Source: Epichloe hybrida (taxonomy: Eukaryota; Ascomycota; Sordariomycetes; Hypocreales; Clavicipitaceae). From it: a DNA stretch of 64,000 nucleotides. This document shows, one piece after another, positions 45,279 through 56,391 of the stretch. A model generated the notes under the pieces. That model was not told the DNA's origin. It saw only the letters and a program-made list of their open reading frames with translations, and ran no database searches. Within the stretch, counting starts at the first letter, position 1; every line of letters begins with the position of its first letter. Location: contig JAFEKR010000003.1 of assembly GCA_019022495.1 (NCBI GenBank), positions 3,162,001 to 3,226,000 on the forward strand, written 5' to 3'. Both the position numbers and the translations under genes were made by a program.

Positions 45279-45649
45279 ATCAACGACGTTGGATCATGAC
45301 ATTTGCTATGAGTCTGAAAATTGTGTCTGCTTCGGAAGCTGATTGGCTGCGCTATCCACCTTGGCAGTTGCACTTGGGGATCTCTGCTCTTATCGATAAG
45401 ATGGCGGAAGGTTCTTATCAGCTGCTCGGCTAAATGCACGGGTACATCTGTTAAGTGGTCCTGCTCAAACCCTGCAGGCAATGATCCACCGCCTGCTCGC
45501 AGCAAAGTATGTATCTCCTGCTCGGGTTGGCATCAGATGAACGATTTAGAAAGCCAGGCCCAAGAGACTTGTAACTTTCGACCACATTTACGCCTTGTGT
45601 TAGACTTCCCTTCTTTCTCTACCTCCGTACCCGGACGAGAATCCTCAAC
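45279..45649. promoter_or_regulatory. Shared divergent promoter region of ELP2 and URM1
   Basis: Only 371 bp separate the two start codons, which point away from each other. Both promoters and 5' leaders must lie here. No clear TATA box was found. Whether expression is coordinated is not shown by the sequence. Confidence 0.6.
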
Positions 45650-46472
45650 ATGGCCACGGCGACGACGAAAGAACCTAGCGACCAGCTTACCGTATCTGTA
45701 GAATTTTCGTAAGTAAAGTATGATCCATATTTTCGATCACAAATTCTCCTCTTCAGCTCGACAGCGATTATTTGCGAGTCATGCCCCCAACATTGATGCT
45801 CCATCCAACGCGAATGCCATGGAATCACGCACGTTCTCATCGATCGACACTATGGCGCAACCTGCTTCAAGGACACATTCGGTTTGTTTACCTTTCGCCG
45901 GATTTCCGCTAACCTCGTGTCCAATGAAGCGGTGGCTTGGAGATGCTCTTCTCTGACCAGCGTCACCACTCGCTTCGGGTCCCGAGCAGGGATAAGAATG
46001 GCCAACCAGTCAATGTAGCCTTTCTGATTGATCATCTTTGTCAGCATGTTATGAAAGATACACGCCAGGAGCTCTTTATCCTGGATGACCATCTGTAAGT
46101 GCATCTTTTCTCGCCGTCTCCGACTCGATCCTTCCAATCGCGGTTGCTCGATGCACCGGACGCAGGCCAGTCCCGGTTTGAGTAGTGTGGCAACGGACAG
46201 TCATATTTCATATTGTACTATGCTCAACTCCAGAGGACGCTTCGAGTAAAGAAAGAAGCACATGTGCATACTTTCTCCGTTGCGCTTCTCAACATCACCA
46301 GCTCACCATCCATGCATGCATATATCCACTGACAAATTGGTTGGGACAATGCAGCCGCCCGGGCATCCTCGTTTTGATCAATGACGCCGACTGGGAACTT
46401 GAAGGAGAAGAAGCATATGAGTTAAAGAGTGGCGATAACATTTTATTCGTCTCGACCTTGCATGGAGGCTAG
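45650..46472 (+). CDS. URM1: Ubiquitin-related modifier Urm1
   Basis: Exons 45650-45708, 45930-46094 and 46355-46472 give 113 residues. The beta-grasp protein reads [18 protein letters not shown], then [35 protein letters not shown] and ends LFVSTLHGG, with the diglycine that becomes a thiocarboxylate. Urm1 donates sulfur, with Uba4 and the Ncs2/Ncs6 enzymes, for 2-thiolation of wobble uridine 34, and can also be attached to proteins. The introns are 221 and 260 nt, the two together longer than the coding sequence, unusual for this window. Branch sites are CGCTAACC and ACTGACA. The acceptor of intron 1 ends in AAG. Confidence 0.96.
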
Positions 46473-49311
46473 CTCCAATTTCCACCCTTCCTTCACCGAG
46501 TTTTCTTGTTTCAAACATGGACCTGCGCAGGGTCTCTCCGCATTCAAGAATCGAGTTGATCTCTCCGAACTGATTCAATCAACCCCACGATGAGGAGAAT
46601 CGAGAGAGTTGGTCTGGCGAGGCCTGTCAAAAATGACATAACACACCCCTCGTGATTTTTGTCTTGGATGAAAAGAGGGGGCTTTTTTTCTACTCGATGT
46701 TTTGGCGAGCCGATCCACGGACTGTGCTCAGCTTGACAAGCATCCAGCCCACCATTGTACCTACCAACCTATCAACCTGCCCAAAATAGGCTCTTCTTGT
46801 CGTCTAGTGTCTCGCTCGACCCAGGAAGCCCTCCGGCCTTCGAGGTCTTTCCGTCTCATGTCCGTCATTGATTCTGAAACAACCGTCCCCGAGATCTTGG
46901 GGTGTTCGAACAACCCGGGGAACAAGGGCAAACAAAACCTTGTCTTATAGAGGGTCCGTTCTAATCTTGGACACACAGACACAGGTACCTATCTCGGTTT
47001 GATGACCCCTCGCTTATTGTCCAAGTTCCATGTCGAAGATGGTTCATGCTAGTCGAGGTGCTGTTCTGGCAAATGCGAGCATCAAACACCTGCCCTGCCA
47101 AAATCAGGCTGTTGTTAGTGATGACAATGTTTTGAGCATTTCGCTAGATAGATCTCCAGCATCTTGGATGCTCATATGCATGCATTTTATCGACGAACAG
47201 GGCGTGTTTTCGTCCGGACGACATCTCACACTCGCCCACCTGCGTCTTGCACGATATGAATCCGCCCAGCTCATGCCAGGCCGCTTACATGTATGTTGTT
47301 AACCATTGTTCCCTGCCAACGCACAGCATGAAATGGCCATTTGCAAAAAAAGGCCAAGTCCGTGACGCCAAACCTTGTTCCTTGCAGAGCACCGACAGTA
47401 AATGCCGCGCCACGAAATTCCCAGCAAGTCTGTTCCAGCACTCTGTCCTACGATGGCTTCTTGAACAAGCGCCCCAAGGGCAATGTGGCTGGCTGCGTGG
47501 TGCTTGCTCGAACACTCTCTCATCCCGACCAACACTTGGTGTATGGATCCCGTCTCCTGGACGTCTGCCGAGATCCCAATATAGAAACAATGTGTTCCCT
47601 GATCGGGGGCCATCTTCAGCACAGTAAAAACGAAAAAAGAGAAGAAGAAGAAAAGCCCTGCGTCGCTGCCCTTCAAGGGAGGGAGAGCAAAGTGACGCCA
47701 AGCGCGAACCCCTCCATCCGGGCGTCACAAAACTACTTACCTTACCGCCTTGTCCACGCCTTCACAAAGTTGATGTCTCAGATCTGCCTCCACCCCTCCG
47801 AAGCTAATGTTGCAAGAGAACGTCGGATGCCATGGTCCGTCTCCTTGGGCCTAGCAATCGATAGTTGGACAAAAAGCCTGCTGCGAAAGAAGAATTTCGC
47901 CACTGTGGATGAAACATGCAAGGAACATCCATGGTTAAAAAACAGGTGGTGCCTCCGGATTCGTCGTCATGGTTGTACGTGGTTGGTCAGTACTAACCGC
48001 TCATCGTGCCTCGGGAAGAAAGCACTGAACTGTGGAGTTGGCTCTGGACTTTTGACATGTCGCAGAAATTTTGTACTTGGCAGCCACATGATGTATTGGG
48101 GGTGGGGGGCTTCGAGTCTCGGACTCCTAGCCGCGGAAAAGACGTCTTGTCTGAATGAAGCTTGGCCGCCTGCCTGCCTACATGCAATGCCTCCTTGCAT
48201 GATGGCCTGAGCAAGGTGGAGAAGCATGGCTTCCGTACTCCGTACCAGACTTCACATATCAGCCATGCCACAGCCCATCTATCTCGGTAATGCGTCAGCC
48301 CGTGAGACAGGGGCAAAGGGGCACATCACCTTGATGTCTGGGCCAAGTGAAAAAAACTGTATTGCACCGTTCTGCGTGGAGTGAGTAGGCGACTGATGGG
48401 CCTTTCACGGTTATCATGCTTTGGCTTTTAGCCTCTGCCGGGAGCGAACAGAATGATTGTGTTCAACTTGGTGCTGATACCTGTGTGCGCACATAGATAT
48501 TGTCTTTCTAAATATTGGGACTGCGAACCAGCCCAGGCTTTGTACAGGATGAATACGAGTGTTGTTGACGATGAGTAGAAAAAAAGCAGATGGTGGTATA
48601 AGAATGCTTTGAACAGGAGCAGATAAATACAAGAACAAAAAGCGTGAAACAATAACAGGCAAGCATAGCCTCTCCAAAACTGAATTTTTCAGACAACCGC
48701 ACGTGTGTGATTAACACAGATGAAGATATAAGCAAAGCTCCCTCCGAGAAAACAGCGAGCCCTGAAAAGTCACAGCCAGCGCGGCCACCATAATCTGTCC
48801 AAATACTCCTTCGATAATAAGAGAAGCGACCACACCTTTTTTGGTGAACAGAAACAGAAGCTGTGCAGATACCCAATGCTGTGACAACAAAAGACAAATA
48901 TCCAACTATTGCGCGCGATTATAAAAGAAAGCGAGCCAAAAAACCAAGAACAGTGGACTGATTTGAAGCGCTGCCGACCCCGCTTTCCAACTTTTTCTGA
49001 GGTATTCGCGATAAAAGACTTCGTATGAGGCCACCCAAAACCTTGTACGATGGAGAGCCCTCGTCTTATCCGACAAGAATGTGTCGTTCGTAACATAACA
49101 GAAAGGGGGAAAAAAAAAAAAGAGTATGCCAAGCCTCCATAAAAAGACGTTTCTTCTTTTCACTTTCTTTCGTCGTCTTTGGTAGACAGTTTCATTTCAG
49201 TCGTGGGGGAGCACCACCTGTGTCAGGACTGTGGCACCGGCCTCTTGAGTATTTGCTAAGACCCCGTGGTCGTGTGGTGTCCCTGTCATCAATCGTCCCC
49301 ATGTCGTTCTA
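46473..49311. other. 2.8-kb convergent stretch without a clear gene
   Basis: It lies between the stops of URM1 and the Azf1-like gene. One plus frame (47341-48210) is long but starts without ATG and has no recognisable domain. The right part is probably the 3' UTR of the zinc-finger gene. A reverse copy of the motif GTACGGAGTAC is at 48234-48244. Confidence 0.4.
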
Positions 49312-50875
49312 TTAGTACAAACGGTTGGCAAAAGCCATCTGTCGGGCGTGTTCGTCGTCATACACCATTCCTGTAGCTGCATTTTGTTCGTGCTCTTGAT
49401 CAAACATGCCATAACTACGGGGAACATAGGCTGGCGTAGAGCTGGGCATAGGTCCCTGGGAAAAGTGATTGGTCATCATTGGGGGTGGAAGCTGCTGCTG
49501 ATGCTGAGGCTGATGCTGAGAGTTGACCTTTGGTTTCCTGACGGCCACGGTTCTGGCCTTTCCACGGCCCTTGATGCCCTTGTTGCTGTTCTTATAATGC
49601 TCCTTGAAGTATTCAAAAAGGTCTCGGTGCTCATCGGGCACCTTTCCAATTTGTGCAAACTTCACAAACATCGAGGTGAGATCCTTTAATGTCTCCTTAT
49701 GGAAGTTATTCTGGTGAGTCTTCATATTGCCCAGCTGTGAGAAGGACTTGTTGCAGCCATCAAGCTTGCAAATGAATGGCTTCAAGCCTTTGTGTGTTTC
49801 TTCGTGAGATCGAACATTGCCGCGCTGAGCAAAGGTCTTTCCACAAATGCTGCAGCAGTAGGGCTTCTCACCCGTGTGGCGGCGCATGTGAGTCTGTGCC
49901 AATTTTCGTCAGCACAAAAGTGGTTCAAGCTATGCCTCCTTTTTCATCACTAATTGAACATACCTTAAGGTTGCCACGCTGAGAGAATGTGAGACCACAA
50001 TTGTCCTTGGTACAAACCTGTTCATATGTTCAGTACATTTTCATCATGTTCAGGTTGCACAGGGCACTCACGTAAGGCCTCAAGCCAGTATGAGTTCGGC
50101 GGTGAATGTCAAGGTGAGTCTTCTGAACGAAGCGCTTGTTGCAGTTGGGACCGTCACACACCCACTTCTTCTTGAGCTTTGACTCTGGAGCAGGAGTAGA
50201 ACAGGCATGGTGATGTGAGCTCGCTGGGCTCTGCGTATCCATAATGACATCGGCCTTGGGGGTGTGTGCTGGAGTGAGAGTTTGTCCAGCGCCTTCCCCA
50301 TCCTCTTCAGATTTGGTCTGAATGGCCTTCATAAGCTCGTCGACGTCGGTCTCAAATTGAATACGATGCTCGGGATTGATAGTCTCGTTGTACGTGATGG
50401 TCTTTGAGTTGGCTGTGGGGTTGGACGCAACCGATGGTGCAACAGACATGTTTGAATCGCTTCTTGCAGGGGATTGAAGACGAGCATTGCTAATTTGTCT
50501 CGATCCACGGCGAACTGAATGGGTGCGATCGGTTTCGGGCTCTGAGCCCATGGAGATTGAGTGGTGACGTTCCTGGAAGTCAGGCTTGAATGGAGAGCGC
50601 ACAGGTGTTGAGGGAGGCGGGCTCTGATATGCCGCGTAAGTCGTGTATGCATTCTGAGCCTGGTAGTGAGGAGCGGTCATGGTCGTCATTGGTGCTGCGG
50701 TGTAAGCAGGAGCGACAACATACTGGGGCACCATTGCCCTTTGCATGGGAGCCGCTGTATTAGTTCGAGAGTCATAAGGCATGAAAGCAGGTGCTTCCAT
50801 CATGGCAAAGTCATGAGGAAGCTGTTGTGACCAGCGGCCCCAATTGGAAGAAGCTTGTGAGGCTGTGAGAGCCAT
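49312..50875 (-). CDS. AZF1: Azf1-like C2H2 zinc-finger transcription factor
   Basis: Exons 50875-50072, 50017-49964 and 49893-49312 give 479 residues. The N-terminal 230 residues are rich in Ser, Pro, Thr and Gln and likely disordered. Four adjacent C2H2 fingers follow: [19 protein letters not shown], then [34 protein letters not shown] and [19 protein letters not shown]. After them comes [15 protein letters not shown], which matches the conserved block behind the fingers of yeast Azf1, a regulator of carbon and cell-wall genes. Finger 2 is split by an intron after GNLK. The tail has a Gln/His tract. The ATG at 50875 is used; the frame stays open to 50980 without an ATG. A 13-kb gene-poor block lies upstream. 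Confidence 0.85.
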
Positions 50876-52865
50876 CGTTTTGCGTGTACGAAACAAGACG
50901 GATATTGGACGTGAAGATGTCGGTGCGCAGGAATTCGCAGGAACTGTCACAAAGGAGTAGCTTTTTGAATCAAGTGACAAGACACGAGGCCTTCTTGTTT
51001 TGGGTGTACGTAGGGAAAGTTGATGAAGTGCAGAGATGCTGAGGCGTTAACTGTAAAACCTTAACAGCAAAGGGAAGGAAGGAAGATATATAAGTGTAGA
51101 GCAAGATGTGTGGTGAGGAGGGTCTACCAAGAGTCTCGATGTGGAAAGGGGGTGCCTATGTAGTAGTTGAGGTCGAAGACAAAATGGTTATCATGGACAA
51201 CATTCGGATGGAGGCGACATTGGTGGGCGTCCAGGGGGGGGGGGGTGTCCACGAGGTCGGCCGGTACATGGCAAGATCTTGGCTTCAAGTTGCAAGAGAT
51301 GACCCCGAAAGCTGGTGCTGAGGCAAAGAGGTGTCGGGATACCCTGGTCGCGAAGGGGTGAGATGTGATCCAGAGGTGTATCAGAATCCCACTCACACAC
51401 CCCGGGTGAGGGAACGTTCCGTCCCCATAAAGCGGGTAGAAAGGTACCGGCCGGGGGTGGGGTGAGAGAATCAAACTCCAAAACAGGACGAGCTTTGCCA
51501 GGATGGACTGCTGGGTCCGTATGTATGCATGGTGATATCTTCCGTATCGTACACAGGGGGTGAGAAGGCGCCAGGGTCCAGGGGTGAGTTGAAGAGAGGA
51601 CGGAGAGGACGGAGAGGACGGAGAGGACGGAGAGGACGGAGAAGACGGAGAGGCAAAACGACACTTGGCGAAGCCAGGGAGCAAATAAACCATGTCACTT
51701 CTTTCTATCGTGCTCGTGCGAATCGAGCTCCGTGTACAGAAATACCTACCCGGCTTGGGGAATTGTCGGTCGGTACCGCCTTCCTTGGTTCGTAACAAGC
51801 GTGGAGAGGCGTGAGGGCCGAGTCGTGGGCTCCGACGGCGCGGGGCCGGGCACCGCGATGGCCATTATACAGCTTTGCGACCTTCGGTCCTTTGTCGTTT
51901 ATACTTCCAGATGCTGGACATCGCACCGAATATTCTCACTTGGGTGGTATTAATGAGAGAAGCAAGCTGCCATCATCCACCCATTCGACCATCCTGTATC
52001 ACGTTCTAGAGCCTCAAATATCTCTGGGTATAGCGATGGGGCACTGTGGAATCCATGCAGGACTACTAAGATGATAGTGTATGAGGTGACGTCCTGGACC
52101 CTTAGCCATGTGTCGCTTTGGCTGCGTACCTTTTGTATTACCGCGTGTGAATCGATTAGCAATTCGATGCACTGAAACACAGCAGCGTAAACAATGTAGC
52201 CACTGAACAACGGACACGATGGGGCAGCATCAGCTCTTGAGAGACTAGCTCCAGCTGGCCCGGGCCTGCGAACCTAAAGTTTTGCATTGTAGGGACTACT
52301 TCCTATCGCGGCCCTCAGACACTGAATAGCCGTGTTTGCAGTACAAGACGATCGATGGCGGGCGTTGGCTGTAAGAGACGGGCGCCACATATTCGAGGCT
52401 GAGTACTTCGGGCTACACACAACTATTATTAATGTATGGGAGACCACACCGGACAGTTCTTGAGACAAGCGTCCCGACGGAGAGACTGGTTCAAGCGGCC
52501 CCAGACTGAGGGTGTGCTGTCCCTGAGAACTACTGCAAGTTATTGCTTGTGCCAACAGCTGATCAGACAAACTTCTGATCATCTTGTTCTTTTCTTTGCT
52601 TCTTTTCGGGTAGTTAAGCTCCTTACTTTTTTATTCATTGGCCTGGTTCTCTCTCTCGGAAACTGCTTGATGTATCGTCTGGACTATTTGGACCTTGGTA
52701 CCTGAAGAATCTGGGCCTGTAAAGAGGGATGGAAAATGCCGAGCGAGTTTAGGAAGGAAGTGGGCCCGGTATGAAGCTTGCTTGAAGATGAGTGGCTGAC
52801 GTGGGATGACCGCCACGGGACGGGGATATTTCGCGGAGATTTGAAGCTAGGCCTTCTTCGCCTGT
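50876..52865. other. Upstream region of the Azf1-like gene, no gene seen
   Basis: The first 200 bp likely hold the leader of the zinc-finger gene. A G12 run lies near 51234-51245 and a 9-bp tandem repeat at 51598-51650. No convincing gene is present; open frames across the repeat are caused by its unit length of nine. Confidence 0.4.
51598..51650. repeat. 9-bp tandem repeat, about five to six copies
   Basis: GGACGGAGA is repeated with one GAAGACGG variant at the end. Confidence 0.9.
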
Positions 52866-53093
52866 TCATGTTCCAAACCAAAAGCACGGGCCATTTGTCT
52901 TGAGCATCAGGTGATTGGCGAGATGAAAAGGCTTCGTGCGCTCACTGGCATCCATGGAATAGCTGTGTTTGTCAGTTGACGTGGTTGGCTGGTTGTCTTG
53001 CCGCGAAGTCAAATCTGGGGAAGCAGGCGAAATGCCTGTTGTGGAGGCAGAGTTGGTCGATAGACTCGATACATCATCGTACAGTGTGTACAT
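52866..53093 (-). CDS. Possible small Ser/Thr-rich protein (75 aa)
   Basis: The frame from the ATG at 53093 to the TGA ending at 52866 encodes 75 residues beginning MYTLYDDVSSLSTNSASTTG, then Ser/Pro/Thr-rich sequence and a non-repetitive end (KPFHLANHLMLKTNGPCFWF). The frame is open upstream to about 53291 but without ATG and running into a simple repeat. Composition is unlike the shadow frames around it, and it is the only candidate in this gene-poor block. No family is recognised and no intron was needed. It could equally be chance or one exon of a longer gene. Confidence 0.33.
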   Translation of the reverse strand: MYTLYDDVSSLSTNSASTTGISPASPDLTSRQDNQPTTSTDKHSYSMDASERTKPFHLANHLMLKTNGPCFWFGT

Positions 53094-53268
53094 CGAGAGT
53101 CGGCCAGCCGCCACACAATCGCTTCCGCTTGGTCCGGCTGGGAAGTCGGAATCTGAAGAGAGAACGTCTGACGCCTGGTCTAAGGACTTAAGGTCTGATG
53201 GGCTGCGGTCGTGTCGCCCGCGCAAAGAATCAAGGGCGGCGGACTCTTCTGCCGGGCTGTCTGATAAG

Positions 53269-53310
53269 CAGGCAAGCAGGCAAGCAGGCAAGCAGGCAAG
53301 CAGGCAAGCA
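53269..53310. repeat. 8-bp tandem repeat (AGCAGGCA)n
   Basis: About five consecutive copies of AGCAGGCA are read directly. Confidence 0.9.
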
Positions 53311-56300
53311 CTTGGCTTGGCGCACCAGCAGACGGCAAGAGCTCTCGGGTCTTGAGGTTAAGCTAGGATTTGTCCGGGTGGGTGGCAGGGTGGCAGGGTG
53401 GCTCTTGCCCGACTTGCCCGCAGAGCCAGCATACCGCCCGCCCTAGACAGGCTAGTGGCTATCGGCCGGGCTAGGACAGCTCCCGCGAGCGCGCTAGACC
53501 AGGACAAGGCCTGCCCCAGTTCACTCAGGTGCCTCCTCCCTGCTTGCCTGTCCATTGCCCCACGCGCTGGTGACTGCTTGACTGCCTTCTCCACTTGACC
53601 ACTCACACACTTCACATCCACCGCGCAGCTGTTCGTTCCCCTACTTCTCAAGCGTCGTGGCCTCCAGCCGAAGTGACGCCAAGGCTAAGCTGTTGTCATT
53701 GATCGTTTCCCTTCACGCCGCCAGCCGCCACACTTCTTTGGATCTAACATCACAGAGTGCTAATGAGGCCTTACCTGCCAAGTCTATAGGCTAGCCTGGA
53801 GGAGCAGTCGTCGCGGCCCTGACTGAATTTATTAGCACTAAGCCTCGCGACCGTACCACCGTTGCGTACTGGTGGGTGTCTCTGGTTCTCTGGTCTGGTC
53901 TGGCAGTCTGTTGGCTTTGGATGGCACAAGAGGCACCGGCCTAATGCTAATCCAGATCACCGGAACAGTTCCTGGGCGATCATCTCGCGGGTATTTTGGA
54001 TCGTGCTGATCAATAGACTTCTACCGTTATCATGGCGGCTGGGCGGTATTAGTTGTCTCCGGGGGGCCTCGGGCGTCATAGACCACGACCAGCATTACCC
54101 TACAACCCAAATCGGTTTGGAAATGCCGAACAGCAGTCGGGCAGCGAGCATCGTGCCTCAATCACGTCCCGCATACACTTGAAGTGCTGTACTGGGCCTG
54201 CGTCGTTCCCTCCATCATTGCCTGGCGTCCTCACCCGCAAGAAGAGGGGGAGGTTACGACCACGAACCAGCCGACTTGAGCACCTTGTTCGAGGGACACT
54301 AACTTGGTTGCGAGGACGGCAATGTGTAAATGCACACACAATGTTCTGATAGCCGAAATTTTCGGACCAAATCTGGGGTTATCGACGCCACAGTCTCTGA
54401 GAGTGAGCTTCAACCAGTCGTCCAACATTGAAAGAAAACACTCTGTTGACCCAAATAGCTTGAGTGAGTGCTCGCCAGTGCGTTAATTAAGCCCCGAGGC
54501 GTATTTCCTGATTCAGTTTAGGCCTCTTCTCTCACTCATTCTCCGGTGAGATGATGGCATTACTGGCGACGTGGTAGGTGGACCTTGCTGCGCCAATCCA
54601 CACAGACGATGCGGTTGGCAAGCCACCGCCCGGCCATTGGCCCTGCCGGCTGGACGTTCATCTGGAGTCTGCTCCCAATCTTGCATCAGATGAATCATGG
54701 ACATCTGAACATCAAGAAAAGTTCATGTTACTCCAAGGCCCCGCGGAGTACAGTCCACCATTTTTGTACATTTACTCCAATGATACTGTTGTCGGCAGTC
54801 GAGTCGACAAGTGGCGAGAGAGATGCCCCAGAGTCACAAAGGTGAAGAATTGAAAACATGGGAATAAACCTCCAAGAAACTTAACATCAGCAAAATGGGC
54901 TGTAAAAGAGCGACGCAGACTTGGTGGGTGAGTATCACTTTTGATAAATGGCCGAACTTGGGTTCTTCGGGTTCATGTTTTTGTGTTGCTTCCCAGTGAA
55001 GAGCTGAGAAAAGACTCAAGATGGTGGCGTCAGGGAGCCCTCGCCTTCTTCGGCCTGCAACCTCAATCTGAGGTTGCCAGGGTCATGCATCTCGGATCAA
55101 TCAATCAGAGATCCAGCAAGCCGGTAGGCCAACTGTCCTACACATCCAGTCCGTGGGGTCTCAGCCACATGCAGTGCACCATCACCCAGACAGCTAGACT
55201 AGTAGAGGTGCGCATACTTGCACGAGCGCCCTTTCCATCCGGGAAGCACATATCATGCTTGCCCCTCCATAGAAACCGGGGAAAATTCTCGCAGCGGCTC
55301 ACCGTCCGATTGTGAGGTCTGATGGTGCTGACTGGTTTGGCGGCGGCGCGGATCCAGTCTGTTTTTGGCGAATCTGATGTATGGCGACAGTGCTATCTTC
55401 AGAGGGCAATCAATTCTTGATGGCGGGATTCTCCTCATTTGGTATATCGCCTATGAACGAAGTCTTCAAAAGAGGGGCTGGAGCAGCGAGAGTCTACTCT
55501 CGGGCGGCTTTTTAGAGCATAACATATCAACAGGTGGAGTTTATGTGCTTGCGTCTGCAAACGCCGAGCACGGGTTCACCAGGCAGGTTATGTGCCTCGG
55601 ATTAAGCGCGCGGGGTCAAGAGTTTCCTCGTCCAGGGAAATCCTTGCGGACGACGCAAAGAGTTGACCAATTATATCACCTGCAATTGCCACCGACTTTG
55701 ATACAAATCAAGGGCGTGCTTTAAGAGCGAGGAAAACATGCGGCAAGTTGCGTTTCTCGTCACCAGCAGTCTGCCGTTCATCTTTTGGACATAGGGGTCC
55801 TGAGGCTCTGATTGCGAAAGCCTGAATCAAGAGACCACGAGGATTGCTATGAGAAATTTCAGCCAACTTTAGTATGTTATTGGGCGACGTGAACGGGATC
55901 AACGTCCTTGGCTCAAATCAGTTCCGGGGTACGACTAATAAGCTCGAATTGTGCAGCTACCACCCACCATCGCCAGACGGATCGAGCTGCCATCGCAACG
56001 CAGCAGTTGACCATTATCGCCTAATGAAGATCCACGAGCATGAATTGAGTGGAGCCGTTGAACGGTAGCTGCACTAGGAGACCTTGCACATCCATCCAGC
56101 GCAAGAACGGACTTTGAGCTGTCTTGACCAGCCTCTAATATTCAATCCATGCACAGAACAGAGGCTGTACACTGTTCGTTCAGCAACGCATAGCAGGGAG
56201 ATTGCCCTGTTCGTTTTACCCCTTCCCCAGGTTGATCGGCCAAATCGCCGCTATCTCGGATGGCGCGTGTTGTCTTCGTCACGGGATACGCCAGTGGTAC

Positions 56301-56367
56301 CAGGAAGCCAGGAACGACCTTTGAAATGGCCGAATGTCTCATGGGTAAGCTGTTGCTGTGAAGACAT

Positions 56368-56391
56368 GCTAGCTAGCTAGCTAGCTAGCTA
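56368..56391. repeat. (GCTA)6 tetranucleotide repeat
   Basis: Six GCTA units, self-complementary, lie in the gene-poor block. Confidence 0.9.

Noticed and set aside
47341..48210. 289-codon open frame on the plus strand between URM1 and the Azf1-like gene
   Set aside because: No ATG at its start, no recognisable domain, and erratic composition with many Cys, Arg and Trp. A chance frame in moderately GC-rich DNA is likely, though not excluded.
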